This document shows positions 1-9,188 of a DNA stretch of 64,000 nucleotides, in pieces; the first letter of the stretch is position 1, and every line of letters starts with the position of its first letter. The position numbers and the translations under genes are program-made. The notes beneath the pieces are model-generated. The model saw only the letters and a program-made list of their open reading frames with translations. It did not search any database and had not been told where the DNA came from. Origin of the DNA: Mesorhizobium sp. AR10 (GTDB taxonomy: Bacteria; Pseudomonadota; Alphaproteobacteria; Rhizobiales; Rhizobiaceae); contig NZ_CP080524.1 of NCBI RefSeq assembly GCF_024746795.1, positions 4,256,001 to 4,320,000 of the forward strand. Direction: 5' to 3'.

Positions 1-496
1 CGGCTGTCGCTGGATTCTGGCCTACCTGCTTGCGTATGAGCGCAGCTTCGCCGAGGCGGATGCGGAATTCGCCAAGGCGATTGAGCTCGACCCGAACGAG
101 GCCGACACCTGGGCGGCATTGTCCGACATCGCGGTCTTGGCCGGGCGGGTCGAGGAGGGTCTCGAGCATATTCGCAAGGCGTTCCGGCTGAACCCGTTTC
201 CGGCAAGTTGGTACTATCTGACACTCGGCCAGGCGCAATATGCGGCGCGCGAATACGAAGCCGCCGTCGAGACACTGCGCAGGGACGAGACCTATCGTAC
301 AAGCTCACGCCGTTTCCTGGCGGCAAGCCTTGCCCAATTGGGCCGCCTCGACGAGGCGCGCGCGGAGGCCGAATTGTTCCTCGTCGGCAACCCGCATTTC
401 ACAACCCGCCATTGGGCGACGACCGAGCCATTCCGCGACGCCGCGACGCTAGAGCATTTCGTTGCCGGCTTTCGCAAGGCCGGTCTTCCGGAGTGA
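1..496 (+). CDS. TPR-repeat protein, C-terminal part (5' end outside window)
   Basis: The reading frame is open from base 2 and ends at 496, so only the last 164 residues are present. They show the Ala/Leu/Tyr spacing of tetratricopeptide helices: one hairpin ends in AIELDPNEADTW and the next in AFRLNPFPASWYYL, followed by an EYEAAVETL helix. TPRs mediate protein-protein contacts. The ending FRDAATLEHFVAGFRKAGLPE-type tail is, from family knowledge, common on rhizobial class III adenylate/guanylate cyclases or winged-helix regulators that carry C-terminal TPRs, but no catalytic domain is visible here, so that identity is inference. The internal TTG at 119 is not the real start. Confidence 0.7.
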   Translation, partial: GCRWILAYLLAYERSFAEADAEFAKAIELDPNEADTWAALSDIAVLAGRVEEGLEHIRKAFRLNPFPASWYYLTLGQAQYAAREYEAAVETLRRDETYRTSSRRFLAASLAQLGRLDEARAEAELFLVGNPHFTTRHWATTEPFRDAATLEHFVAGFRKAGLPE

Positions 497-587
497 TTGA
501 AGGCGCTGTCCTCGAGCATCCGGTTCGAGATCTTGGCCAAGGCAACTCAGTCACCTCGCAACGGCGCCTTCGCACCGTTCGAGCTAC

Positions 588-980
588 TTACTCCTCAAAG
601 CGACCCGGGGCGTCACGACCGCGCTCGTATCGTCTCGTGAGCGGAAACGGCGGCAACCAGGATTCGCGACGGACGGTCCAGCTTTCGTAGGTTGGCACCA
701 GTTGGTCAGGGCCATCCAGGGATCCCAGGTGGACTTCAATTTCGTCTGCGCTACGTGCGAAAACGGACGAACCGCAACGGGGACAGAAAAATCGCCCGAG
801 GTAATCGCGTGTCTCGCCGTCGATCGTCACCGCGTCCTGAGGGAACACCGCCGAAGCGTAAAAAAGGGCCCCATGATGCTTGCGGCAATCGAGACAGTGA
901 CAAATGCCGACCCGGTATGGGGTACCCGACGCCACAATTCGGACATCGCCGCACAGGCAACCACCGGTGAATCGGTCCAT
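588..980 (-). CDS. GFA family (CENP-V/GFA domain) zinc enzyme-like protein
   Basis: This 130-residue protein has the family's cysteine pattern: GGCLCGDV near residue 7, CHCLDC near residue 28 and CPRCGSS near residue 67. Together these form the zinc sites of the Mss4-like fold. The family is named after glutathione-dependent formaldehyde-activating enzyme, but most members have no proven substrate, so only a small-thiol or carbonyl-related role can be suggested. Length is normal for the family. It stands alone, convergent with the upstream TPR gene, and starts at ATG 980. Confidence 0.88.
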   Translation of the reverse strand: MDRFTGGCLCGDVRIVASGTPYRVGICHCLDCRKHHGALFYASAVFPQDAVTIDGETRDYLGRFFCPRCGSSVFARSADEIEVHLGSLDGPDQLVPTYESWTVRRESWLPPFPLTRRYERGRDAPGRFEE

Positions 981-1171
981 GCTGCGTCTCCTCTGAAATC
1001 AAGCGGTCGGAATGGCTACGACGAACAGCACTGTCATTGCAATTGCCCGAACTACGGCGAGTGCGCTTGCTGGAGCGCTATTGCATCGAAAGTCATTGCC
1101 AAGAACCCTTCGGAACCCGCCAAATGGGTAAGTGGGTTTTATATCTAAGCTATTGAATTTTATTGTGTTTC

Positions 1172-1247
1172 TGGTGAGCGCGTCGGGGTTCGAACCCGAG
1201 ACCTACTGATTAAAAGTCAGTTGCTCTACCGGCTGAGCTACGCGCTC
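1172..1247 (-). tRNA. tRNA-Lys (anticodon UUU)
   Basis: Read on the minus strand the 76 nt fold as a complete cloverleaf. The acceptor stem GAGCGCG pairs with CGCGCTC, the D-arm carries AGCTCAG..GGTAGAGC, the anticodon stem ACTGA/TCAGT encloses loop CTTTTAA (anticodon TTT), and the T-arm contains GGTTCGAACCC. Discriminator A is followed by an encoded CCA (1172-1174). It decodes AAA and AAG. Confidence 0.97.
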
Positions 1248-1284
1248 CCGCGGGTGCGAAAAGGCAGCCCTCGAAATTGCGCGG

Positions 1285-1313
1285 AACATAGGGAGAGTGC
1301 CGCGAGCGGTCAA
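1285..1313 (-). promoter_or_regulatory. Sigma-70-type promoter for tRNA-Lys
   Basis: On the minus strand TTGACC (1308-1313) and TATGTT (1285-1290) are separated by exactly 17 bp, close to the housekeeping -35/-10 consensus. Transcription would start near 1278, about 30 nt before the mature tRNA 5' end. The site was found by eye; position and spacing support it. Confidence 0.65.
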
Positions 1314-1467
1314 CCGGAAAAAGATGGCTCGCAAGCCGGGCTATCCACAGCGCCGCGACGCTTCGACTAAGACGGAGCAGCCTTCACCGAGATGCCGAAT
1401 ACTGGCTCTCTTGATCCACGGGCGTGACGAGAGAAACATTACAAATCAGTAACTTGCGATTTACCCC

Positions 1468-1492
1468 GGAACAATTGGTCCGCCTGCCCGTT
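1468..1492 (+). promoter_or_regulatory. EcfG-type general stress response promoter
   Basis: GGAAC (1468-1472), 16 bp, then CGTT (1489-1492) matches exactly the consensus recognised by the alphaproteobacterial general stress sigma factor EcfG. A start near 1500 would leave a leader of about 37 nt before the BA14K gene, with the ribosome site AAGGAG just before its ATG. This places the downstream gene in the PhyR/NepR/EcfG stress regulon by inference. Confidence 0.7.
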
Positions 1493-1536
1493 TTCTCGCC
1501 ACAAGGGACATCAACCAACCCTTCAAGGAGAAGACC

Positions 1537-2055
1537 ATGAACAGGATCGCAACGGGTTTGCTGGCGACCGCACTGTCAGTCTCGTTCGCTGCCGCGGCGA
1601 TCGTGCCGACCGAGGCAGCCCAGACATTCATGCCGCAAGCCCCGTCAGTCTCGTCCGATGTGCTGAATGTGGAAGCCCGCAACGGCGACTTGCAATGGAT
1701 ACCGAACCAGGGGAATCGTCGCAATTTCAATCGCAATCGTAATTCCGGCAATCGCGATTTCAGAGTTAATCGCAATTTTTCCGGCAACAACGGTGGAGCT
1801 TATTGGAACGGCCATCGCGGTTATCGCGACTACCATCGTGGCTATCGCCGTCATGGCGACTATTGGTTCCCGCTGGCTGCCTTCGCCACTGGTGCGCTGA
1901 TCACCGGCGCGATCATCAACAACCAGAACCGTGTCTATCGTGGTGGCGACGACCATGTTCAGTGGTGCTACGACCGCTACAGATCCTACAGGGCGTATGA
2001 CAATACGTTCCAGCCTTACAACGGCCCGCGTCAGCAGTGCTATTCGCCGTACTGA
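1537..2055 (+). CDS. BA14K family exported protein
   Basis: This 172-residue protein has an N-terminal export signal (hydrophobic LLATALSVSFAAAA, cleavage likely after the EAA near residue 27) and an Asn/Arg-rich middle (residues about 55-110). A hydrophobic segment FATGALITGAII follows, and the C-terminal BA14K motif (HVQWCYDRYRSYRAYDNTF...GPRQQCYSPY) keeps its two conserved Cys. The family is named after the Brucella abortus 14 kDa immunoreactive protein, for which lectin-like activity has been reported; the role in free-living rhizobia is unknown. AAGGAG lies 7 nt before the ATG, and an EcfG-type promoter lies upstream, so stress induction is expected. Confidence 0.9.
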   Translation: MNRIATGLLATALSVSFAAAAIVPTEAAQTFMPQAPSVSSDVLNVEARNGDLQWIPNQGNRRNFNRNRNSGNRDFRVNRNFSGNNGGAYWNGHRGYRDYHRGYRRHGDYWFPLAAFATGALITGAIINNQNRVYRGGDDHVQWCYDRYRSYRAYDNTFQPYNGPRQQCYSPY

Positions 2056-2092
2056 CACGGTTCGGACCGGGTAAAGTAAGGGAGGCTGATGG

Positions 2093-2118
2093 AGCCCGTG
2101 CCGGCGACGGCGCGGGCT
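2093..2118. terminator. Hairpin between convergent BA14K gene and glpK
   Basis: AGCCCGTGCC and GGCGCGGGCT form a 10-bp stem (one G-T wobble) around a 6-nt loop. It lies between the stop at 2055 (+) and the glpK stop at 2137 (-), so it can serve either transcript. There is only a weak T-run (TTCATTCT) on the plus side. Confidence 0.55.
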
Positions 2119-2136
2119 TCATTCTGTGCGCCGAAC

Positions 2137-3639
2137 CTACAACGTGCTCAAGGTTCTGCGCACAGCATCGCGCCAACCCTCCAGTTTGGCGGAACGCGTC
2201 GAAGCGTCCATATCCGGCTTGAACCTCCGGTCGAGCGCCCAGGTCTTGGCGAACTCCTTGGCCTTCGGCCAGACGCCCGCCTTGGAACCGGCCAGCCATG
2301 CCGCGCCAAGTGCTGTCGTCTCGAGAATGGTCGGACGATCGACCGGCGCATCGAGGATGTCGGCCAGCCGCTGCATCGTCCAGTCCGAGGCCACCATGCC
2401 GCCATCGACCCTGAGCACGGTTTTTGCGGAGGCGCCCTTCCAGTCCTTGCGCATGGCGTCGAGCAGGTCGCGGGTCTGGTAGGCGACGGATTCTAGAGCG
2501 GCGCGGGCAAATTCCGCCGGCCCCGAATTGCGGGTCAGGCCGAAGATGGCGCCGCGTGCCTCGGCATCCCAGTGCGGCGCGCCAAGCCCGACGAAAGCCG
2601 GCACCAGGTAGACGTTTTGCGTCGGGTCGGCGGTTGCCGCCAGCACGCCGCTCTGCTCGGCCTTGCCGATCACCTTGATGCCGTCGCGCAGCCACTGCAC
2701 CGCCGCGCCGGCGATGAAGATCGAGCCTTCGAGCGCGTAAGTGGTCTTGCCGTTCAGCCTGTAGGCGATGGTCGTCAAAAGCCGGTTCTTCGAGCGCACC
2801 AGATCGCTGCCGGTGTTCAGCAGCGCGAAGCAGCCTGTGCCATAGGTGGATTTCATCATGCCCGGCTCGAAACAGGCCTGGCCGATGGTCGCCGCATGCT
2901 GGTCGCCGGCGACGCCAAGAATCCTGATCTCGGCGCCGAACAGGCTTTTCTCCGTCACGCCATAGTCGTCGGCGCAGTCCTTCACCTGCGGCAGCATTCT
3001 TGCCGGTATGTTGAGGATGGCCAGCAACTCGTCGTCCCAGACATTGTGCTCAATGTTGTAGACCAGCGTGCGCGAGGCATTGGTGGCGTCGGTGGCGTGA
3101 ACCTTGCCACCGGTCAGCCGCCAGATCAGAAAGCTGTCGATGGTCCCGGCCAGCAACTCACCCTTCTCGGCGCGTTTTCTGGCGCCCTTCACTCTGTCGA
3201 GAATCCAGGCGATCTTGGTGCCGGAGAAATAGGGATCGAGCAGCAGGCCAGTCTTGCGGGTGAACTTTTTTTCCAGGCCTTGCTTCTTCAGTTTCTGGCA
3301 CAGCGGCGCGGTGCGGCGATCCTGCCAGACGATGGCATTGTGGATCGGCTTGCCGGTCGCCCTGTCCCAGATCACGACGGTTTCGCGCTGGTTGGTGATG
3401 CCAATGGCCGCCACATCCGATGCGGCGCTGCCGGCATTCTTCAGTGCCGCCTTCACCGTGGTCACGACGCTCGACCAGATCTCCTCCGGGTCGTGCTCGA
3501 CCCAGCCGGAGGCCGGATAATGCTGGGTGAATTCCTGCTGGCCTGTGCCTGCAACCTTCATCCTGTCGTCGAACAGGATCGCCCTGCTCGATGTCGTGCC
3601 CTGATCGATGGCTAGGATGTATCTGGTCAAGTTCGGCAA
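2137..3639 (-). CDS. glpK: Glycerol kinase
   Basis: GlpK phosphorylates glycerol with ATP to sn-glycerol 3-phosphate, trapping it in the cytoplasm for GlpD. The protein has about 500 residues, the usual length for this FGGY carbohydrate kinase. The N-terminal phosphate-binding [11 protein letters not shown] lies near residue 10, [14 protein letters not shown] near 82, and the C-terminal ATP-binding DGGMVASDW region near 400. No ATG is available. TTG at 3639 has AGG only one base upstream, whereas TTG at 3630 has AGGA nine bases upstream and gives [11 protein letters not shown], so 3630 is the better start. It is the last gene of the glycerol locus, directly after the unrecognised gene at 3642-4172. 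Confidence 0.96.
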   Translation of the reverse strand: MPNLTRYILAIDQGTTSSRAILFDDRMKVAGTGQQEFTQHYPASGWVEHDPEEIWSSVVTTVKAALKNAGSAASDVAAIGITNQRETVVIWDRATGKPIHNAIVWQDRRTAPLCQKLKKQGLEKKFTRKTGLLLDPYFSGTKIAWILDRVKGARKRAEKGELLAGTIDSFLIWRLTGGKVHATDATNASRTLVYNIEHNVWDDELLAILNIPARMLPQVKDCADDYGVTEKSLFGAEIRILGVAGDQHAATIGQACFEPGMMKSTYGTGCFALLNTGSDLVRSKNRLLTTIAYRLNGKTTYALEGSIFIAGAAVQWLRDGIKVIGKAEQSGVLAATADPTQNVYLVPAFVGLGAPHWDAEARGAIFGLTRNSGPAEFARAALESVAYQTRDLLDAMRKDWKGASAKTVLRVDGGMVASDWTMQRLADILDAPVDRPTILETTALGAAWLAGSKAGVWPKAKEFAKTWALDRRFKPDMDASTRSAKLEGWRDAVRRTLSTL

Positions 3640-3641
3640 TC

Positions 3642-4172
3642 CTATGTGATTTCAAGCCTGCCTTGATGAAGGTGCAACCCAATGGGTGCAACGCAGACAG
3701 CCAGGTTTTCCAACTTCTCGCCCGCATTCAGCGCTCTGGATACTGCGGCTGCATAGCTGGAGCCTTCCGCAATGGCTCGCACTGCGGAAGCCGGCAGCAG
3801 GTCGTGCGCGAGATTATCATGGACCGTTTGAAACGCTGGGTGTTGGGCGACTTTGAAAGAGTGAGGTCGGCCGTGCCGGTCGCTAAGCACGTATTCAAAG
3901 TCCTTTGGAGTAGAGATCTTTCTCAACGCGTATTCCGCTATGATTTCTGGAACAAGTTCATAACCCAGCCGCAACTCCGGATTCTGCAAGATCAGGCCCA
4001 ATTGATTCGAAGCGAGCTTCGTCCTGGCCTCGATTTCGCTGTGATATCCATTGTCTGAAAGGCGCAGCGTGGCCAGTTCGTGGGTGAATTCCGGGGTGAA
4101 AAGCAGCTGCCCATTCTCACGGATGGTGGCTGGAGTCCAAGGTGCGGCGCGCCGAAAAAGCGAGAAGATCAA
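3642..4172 (-). CDS. Unrecognised protein inside the glycerol locus
   Basis: I do not recognise this 176-residue protein. It starts at TTG 4172, with GGAG six bases upstream. A GTG at 4202 would lie inside a perfect hairpin and lengthen it by 10 residues, which I consider less likely. It is soluble by eye, with no signal peptide or membrane segment, a basic N-terminus ([11 protein letters not shown]) and mixed helix/strand sequence such as [17 protein letters not shown]. It sits between the binding-protein gene and glpK, which are usually adjacent, and its stop is three bases from the longest glpK start. Its base composition looks less GC-rich than its neighbours. Insertion of a foreign gene or a remnant of a larger one are both possible. 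Confidence 0.5.
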   Translation of the reverse strand: MIFSLFRRAAPWTPATIRENGQLLFTPEFTHELATLRLSDNGYHSEIEARTKLASNQLGLILQNPELRLGYELVPEIIAEYALRKISTPKDFEYVLSDRHGRPHSFKVAQHPAFQTVHDNLAHDLLPASAVRAIAEGSSYAAAVSRALNAGEKLENLAVCVAPIGLHLHQGRLEIT

Positions 4173-4189
4173 ACGTTCGCTCCGTAGCG

Positions 4190-4216
4190 TTTGCCGGGGC
4201 ACAATGCCCCGGCAAA
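4190..4216 (-). terminator. Strong hairpin after the glycerol binding-protein gene
   Basis: TTTGCCGGGGC and GCCCCGGCAAA form a perfect 11-bp stem with loop ACAAT, beginning 17 nt after the stop of the binding-protein gene. On the minus strand it is followed by CGCTACGG, with no T-run. It is therefore a doubtful intrinsic terminator but a good 3'-end stabiliser or attenuator within the operon. Confidence 0.6.
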
Positions 4217-4232
4217 CTGTAGTTGCAGAAAC

Positions 4233-5957
4233 TTACTTCTGCCAGCTTTTCACCAGTTCGTCGTAGTTGATGGTGACCGGCTTTTCCTTCTCGTTCTCGA
4301 TCTTGAGCTGAGGAGCGAGATGGCCGTTCTTGACCGCGTCGGCGTTCCAGTAGGCGAGGTCATGCTCTTCGGCCATCTTCGGGCCGATATCGCCCTGGAT
4401 GCCTGCCTTTTCCAGGCGTTCCATGACCTTCTCCTGCTCGGCGCAAAGCGAGTCCATCGCCTCCTGCGCCGTCTTGGCACCCGACGACGCATCGCCGATC
4501 GCCTGCCACCAGAGCTGTGCCAGCTTCGGATAATCAGGCACGTTGGTGCCGGTCGGCGACCACTGGACGCGGGCCGGCGAGCGGTAGAACTCGATCAAGC
4601 CGCCGAGCTTCGGAGCGCGTTCCGTGAAGCTCTTGTCCTGGATCGTCGACTCGCGGATGAGCGTCAAGCCGACATGGCTCTTCTTCACGTCGACCGTCTT
4701 CGACACGACGAACTGCGCATAAAGCCAGGCAGCCTTGGCGCGATCGTCGGGCGTGGACTTCAGCAGCGTCCAGGAACCGACGTCCTGGTAGCCAAGCTTC
4801 ATGCCATCCTTCCAGTAGACGCCATGCGGCGACGGAGCAAAGCGCCATTTCGGGGTGCCGTCCGCGTTCACGACCGGCAGACCGTCCTTGACGAAGGAGG
4901 CGGTGAAGGCGGTGTAGGTGAACATCTGCTGCGCGACCGTGCCCTGCGACGGGACGGGGCCGGATTCGCCGAACGTCATGCCCTGGGCTTCCGGCGGCGC
5001 ATAGGCCTTCAGCCAATCCAGGTACTTCTGGATCGAATACACGGAAGCCGGGCCGTTGGTGTCGCCGCCGCGCGCGACGCACGAGCCGACAGGCTGTGAC
5101 TTCTCGTTGACCTTGATGCCCCATTCGTCGACCGGAAGACCGTTCGGCAGGCCCTTGTCGCCATTGCCGGCCATGGACAGCCAGGCATCAGTAAACCGCC
5201 AACCGAGCGACGGGTCCTTCTTGCCGTAGTCCATGTGGCCATAGACCTTCTTGCCGTCGATCTCGCGGCCGGTGAAGAACTCGGCGATATCCTCATAGGC
5301 CGACCAGTTGACCGGAACGCCGAGGTCGTAGCCGTACTTGGCCTTGAAATCGGCCTTGTTCTTCTCGTCGTTGAACCAGTCGTAGCGGAACCAGTAGAGG
5401 TTCGCGAACTGCTGGTCGGGCAGCTGGTAGAGGTCGCCGTCCGGAGCGGTCGTGAACTTGGTGCCGATGAAGTCGGCGAGGTCGAGGTTGGGGTTGGTGA
5501 CATCCTTGCCCTCATTCGCCATCCACTTGGTCAGGCTGCGCGCCTGCTGGTAGCGCCAGTGCGTGCCGATCAGGTCGGAGTCGTTGACGTAGGCGTCGTA
5601 GATGTTTTCGCCCGACTGCATCTGGGTCTGCAGCTTCTCGACGACGTCGCCTTCGCCGATCAGGTCGTGCGTGATCTTGATGCCGGTGATCGCGGTGAAC
5701 GCGGGCGCCAAAACCTTAGACTCATAGCTATGCGTATCGATGGTCTCGGAGACCACCTTGATGTCCATGCCGGCGAAAGGCTTCGCGGCATCGATGAACC
5801 ATTGCATCTCGGCTTCCTGGGCGCCGCGATCGAGCGTCGACAGATCCTTGATTTCGGTATCGAGGAAGGTTTTGGCTTCGTCCATTCCGGCATAGGCCTG
5901 GCCTGCTCCCCAGAGCAGGACAAGCGCAGTCGTTGATGTTAAAAATTGCCTTCGCAT
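4233..5957 (-). CDS. glpV: Glycerol ABC transporter substrate-binding protein
   Basis: This is the periplasmic solute-binding subunit of the rhizobial glycerol importer. The frame is open to 6023, but ATG 5957 has GGAGGAAAC directly upstream and opens a proper export signal: MRRQFL, a hydrophobic core, then cleavage near AYAG at about residue 24. The RRQFL start resembles a twin-arginine motif. The mature part (about 550 residues) is large for the family, which is typical of this glycerol group (binding proteins flanked by a DUF2160 gene). It lies 79 bp after the small membrane-protein gene, in operon order ATPase, ATPase, permease, permease, DUF2160, binding protein. A strong hairpin follows it. 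Confidence 0.9.
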   Translation of the reverse strand: MRRQFLTSTTALVLLWGAGQAYAGMDEAKTFLDTEIKDLSTLDRGAQEAEMQWFIDAAKPFAGMDIKVVSETIDTHSYESKVLAPAFTAITGIKITHDLIGEGDVVEKLQTQMQSGENIYDAYVNDSDLIGTHWRYQQARSLTKWMANEGKDVTNPNLDLADFIGTKFTTAPDGDLYQLPDQQFANLYWFRYDWFNDEKNKADFKAKYGYDLGVPVNWSAYEDIAEFFTGREIDGKKVYGHMDYGKKDPSLGWRFTDAWLSMAGNGDKGLPNGLPVDEWGIKVNEKSQPVGSCVARGGDTNGPASVYSIQKYLDWLKAYAPPEAQGMTFGESGPVPSQGTVAQQMFTYTAFTASFVKDGLPVVNADGTPKWRFAPSPHGVYWKDGMKLGYQDVGSWTLLKSTPDDRAKAAWLYAQFVVSKTVDVKKSHVGLTLIRESTIQDKSFTERAPKLGGLIEFYRSPARVQWSPTGTNVPDYPKLAQLWWQAIGDASSGAKTAQEAMDSLCAEQEKVMERLEKAGIQGDIGPKMAEEHDLAYWNADAVKNGHLAPQLKIENEKEKPVTINYDELVKSWQK

Positions 5958-6035
5958 TTCGTTTCCTCCACTTTCAGGTTTCAAGTGCGATCTGGAGCGG
6001 CCGTCGGCACGCGGCCGCTCCAACAGTTTCCCCCT

Positions 6036-6319
6036 CTATACGTAGCGGAACACGCCGACGGCGTAGACTACGGAGAGAGCGAGAGCCCACCACAGGTTGG
6101 GTCCGACAAGACCCAGCCAAGCGAGATGGATAAAGGCGCTGCCGAGCAGCGAAACAAAGAGGCGGTCGCCGCGCGTCGTCTCGAAGCGCAGGATGCCGAC
6201 GCGCGGATTGCCGCCCGGCGAGGCGTATTCCCAGACCGCCATGCCGCACAGCAGCGCCAGGATCGTGATGAAAAACAGCGCCGTCGGCAGCGTCCATGCC
6301 ATCCAGGTGAGGTTCATGG

Positions 6320-6323
<4 letters not shown>
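6036..6323 (-). CDS. glpU: DUF2160 small membrane protein of glycerol ABC transporter
   Basis: This 95-residue protein (93 if translation begins at the second ATG, 6317) has hydrophobic stretches near residues 8-32, 57-75 and 76-92, consistent with three membrane segments. The first ATG overlaps the upstream permease stop as ATGA, suggesting translational coupling; the second has GGAGGG seven bases upstream. DUF2160 genes are found almost only in glycerol ABC operons between the permease and binding-protein genes. The protein is presumed an accessory membrane subunit, with its biochemical role unproved. Confidence 0.85.
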
Positions 6324-7243
<920 letters not shown>

Positions 7244-7244
7244 C

Positions 7245-8111
7245 TCAGCGCTCCGCATCGATGTTGGTCATGACGGTGTAGAACACCCATGACAGCAGCA
7301 GGACGATCAGGAAGTAGATGATCGACATGGCGGCTGCCGGCCCGAGGTCGAACTGGCCGATGGCAATCTTGACCAGGTCGATCGACAGGAACGTCGTCGA
7401 ATTGCCGGGACCGCCGCCGGTGACGACGAAGGGCTCGGTGTAGATCATGAATGAGTCCATGAAACGCAGAAGCACGGCAATCAGAAGCACGCGGTTCATC
7501 TTCGGCAGTTGGATATAGCGGAAGATCGCCCAGCGCGACGCGCCATCGATCTTCGCGGCCTGATAATAAGCATCCGGTATGGAGACGAGGCCGGCGTAGC
7601 AGAGCAGAACGACGAGGCTCGTCCAGTGCCAGACGTCCATCATGATGACCGTCACCCAGGCGTCGGTCGGGTCGTTGACGTAGTTGTAGTCGAAGCCGAG
7701 CGCCGACAGCGTGTAGCCGAGCAGGCCGATGTCGATGCGGCCGAACACCTGCCAGATCGTGCCGACGACATTCCACGGGATCAGCAGCGGCAGGGCCATC
7801 AGCACCAGGCAGACCGGCACGCCCCAGCCTTTCTTGGGCATGTTGAGAGCGATGAAGATGCCGAGCGGAATCTCGATGACGAGGATGATCGCGGAGAAGA
7901 TCAGGTTGCGGACCATCGACAGCCAGAAACGTTCCGATTCCAGGATTTCGGTGTACCAGTCGGAGCCATTCCAGAAGAAGACGTTGTTTCCGAACGTGTC
8001 CTGTACCGAATAGTTGACCACCGTCATCAGCGGGATCACCGCTGAGAACGCCACCAGCAGGAGCACCGGCAGCACCATGAACCAAGCCTTGTTGTTCCAG
8101 GTCTTTTCCAT
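7245..8111 (-). CDS. glpP: Glycerol ABC transporter permease 1
   Basis: This 288-residue integral membrane subunit is the partner of the next permease in forming the translocation pore. It starts with a short cytoplasmic MEKTWNNKAW, then shows six membrane segments. The EAA loop YYQAAKIDGASRWAIFRYIQLP lies near residue 185, upstream of the ending LSWVFYTVMTNIDAER. The start abuts the stop of the upstream ATPase gene with no gap (8111/8112). Sequence and context both fit the glycerol importer. Confidence 0.92.
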   Translation of the reverse strand: MEKTWNNKAWFMVLPVLLLVAFSAVIPLMTVVNYSVQDTFGNNVFFWNGSDWYTEILESERFWLSMVRNLIFSAIILVIEIPLGIFIALNMPKKGWGVPVCLVLMALPLLIPWNVVGTIWQVFGRIDIGLLGYTLSALGFDYNYVNDPTDAWVTVIMMDVWHWTSLVVLLCYAGLVSIPDAYYQAAKIDGASRWAIFRYIQLPKMNRVLLIAVLLRFMDSFMIYTEPFVVTGGGPGNSTTFLSIDLVKIAIGQFDLGPAAAMSIIYFLIVLLLSWVFYTVMTNIDAER

Positions 8112-9179
8112 CTATGCCCCCATCTCGACGCGCCAGGAATCGGCATAGATGTTGATGCCGGCCGGATCGAACCGCACTTTCGGATCGGCAGGAACGGTCT
8201 CGTCTTCGCCGATGACGGCAGCGATCTCGCGGCCTTCGAGATTGGCGCGGACCACCTTGTGGCGGCCGAGATCCTCGACCTTGCTGATCGAGACAGCCAT
8301 TCCTTGGCTGCCCAACCGCACATATTCGGGACGGATTCCAAGCTCGATGGCGCCGCTGCCTGCCTTCGGCGCGCCCGGCAGTTCGATGCGCTGCGAGCCC
8401 AGTTTCGCCATCTTGCCGTCGATCGCCACCGGCATGACATTCATGCCCGGCGAGCCGATGAAATAGCCGACGAAGGTGTGGCGCGGCCGTTCGAACAGTT
8501 CGGCCGGCGTGCCGATCTGGACGATACCGCCATCGTACATGACGACGACCTGCTCGGCGAAGGTCAGCGCCTCGGTCTGGTCGTGCGTGACATAGACCAT
8601 GGTGTAGCCGAAGCGGCGGTGAAGCTGCTTCAACTGCGAGCGCAGCACCCACTTCATATGCGGATCGATGACGGTCAGCGGCTCGTCGAAAAGGATGGCG
8701 TTGACATCCGAGCGCACCAGCCCGCGGCCGAGCGAGATCTTCTGCTTCTGGTCGGCGGTCAACCCGCGTGCTTTCTTCTTCGCCCAGGAGGCGAGATCGA
8801 TCATCTCCAGCGTCTCGCGCACCTTGCGGTCGACATCGGCCTCCGGCACGCCACGGTTGCGCAGCGGGAAGGCCAGATTGTCGTAGACGGTCATGGTGTC
8901 GTAGATGACGGGGAACTGGAACACCTGCGCGATGTTGCGCTCCTGCGTCGACAATTTGGTCACGTCCGTGCCGTTGAACAGCAGCTGGCCATGCGAGGGG
9001 TGCAGCAATCCCGAAATGATGTTGAGCAGCGTGGTCTTGCCGCAGCCGGACGGGCCGAGCAACGCATAGGCGCCGCCGTCCTCGAAAGTGTGGTGCACTT
9101 CCTTCAGCGCAAAATCGGCATCCTTCTGCGGGTTCGGCAGGTAGGAATGGCGGATGTGGTTGACGTCGATGCGCGCCAT
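8112..9179 (-). CDS. glpT: Glycerol ABC transporter ATP-binding protein, canonical switch His but altered signature
   Basis: This 355-residue ATPase has Walker A GPSGCGKTT (residues 42-50), Walker B ILFDEP, the switch motif YVTHDQTEAL and a C-terminal regulatory (TOBE-like) domain. The ABC signature is not LSGGQ but LTADQKQK, and the D-loop reads VIDPH. In an ABC dimer its own Walker A site uses the partner's signature, so its intact Walker/switch set pairs with the partner's LSGGQ, while its altered signature faces the partner's site. It lies 9 bp after the first ATPase gene and abuts the permease gene. Confidence 0.92.
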   Translation of the reverse strand: MARIDVNHIRHSYLPNPQKDADFALKEVHHTFEDGGAYALLGPSGCGKTTLLNIISGLLHPSHGQLLFNGTDVTKLSTQERNIAQVFQFPVIYDTMTVYDNLAFPLRNRGVPEADVDRKVRETLEMIDLASWAKKKARGLTADQKQKISLGRGLVRSDVNAILFDEPLTVIDPHMKWVLRSQLKQLHRRFGYTMVYVTHDQTEALTFAEQVVVMYDGGIVQIGTPAELFERPRHTFVGYFIGSPGMNVMPVAIDGKMAKLGSQRIELPGAPKAGSGAIELGIRPEYVRLGSQGMAVSISKVEDLGRHKVVRANLEGREIAAVIGEDETVPADPKVRFDPAGINIYADSWRVEMGA

Positions 9180-9188
9180 CTCTTGCTC

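Noticed and set aside
3591..4058. 155-codon plus-strand frame opposite the unrecognised gene at 3642-4172
   Set aside because: It has clustered Cys and Trp atypical for this genome and runs into glpK; the minus-strand frame has better start and operon context.
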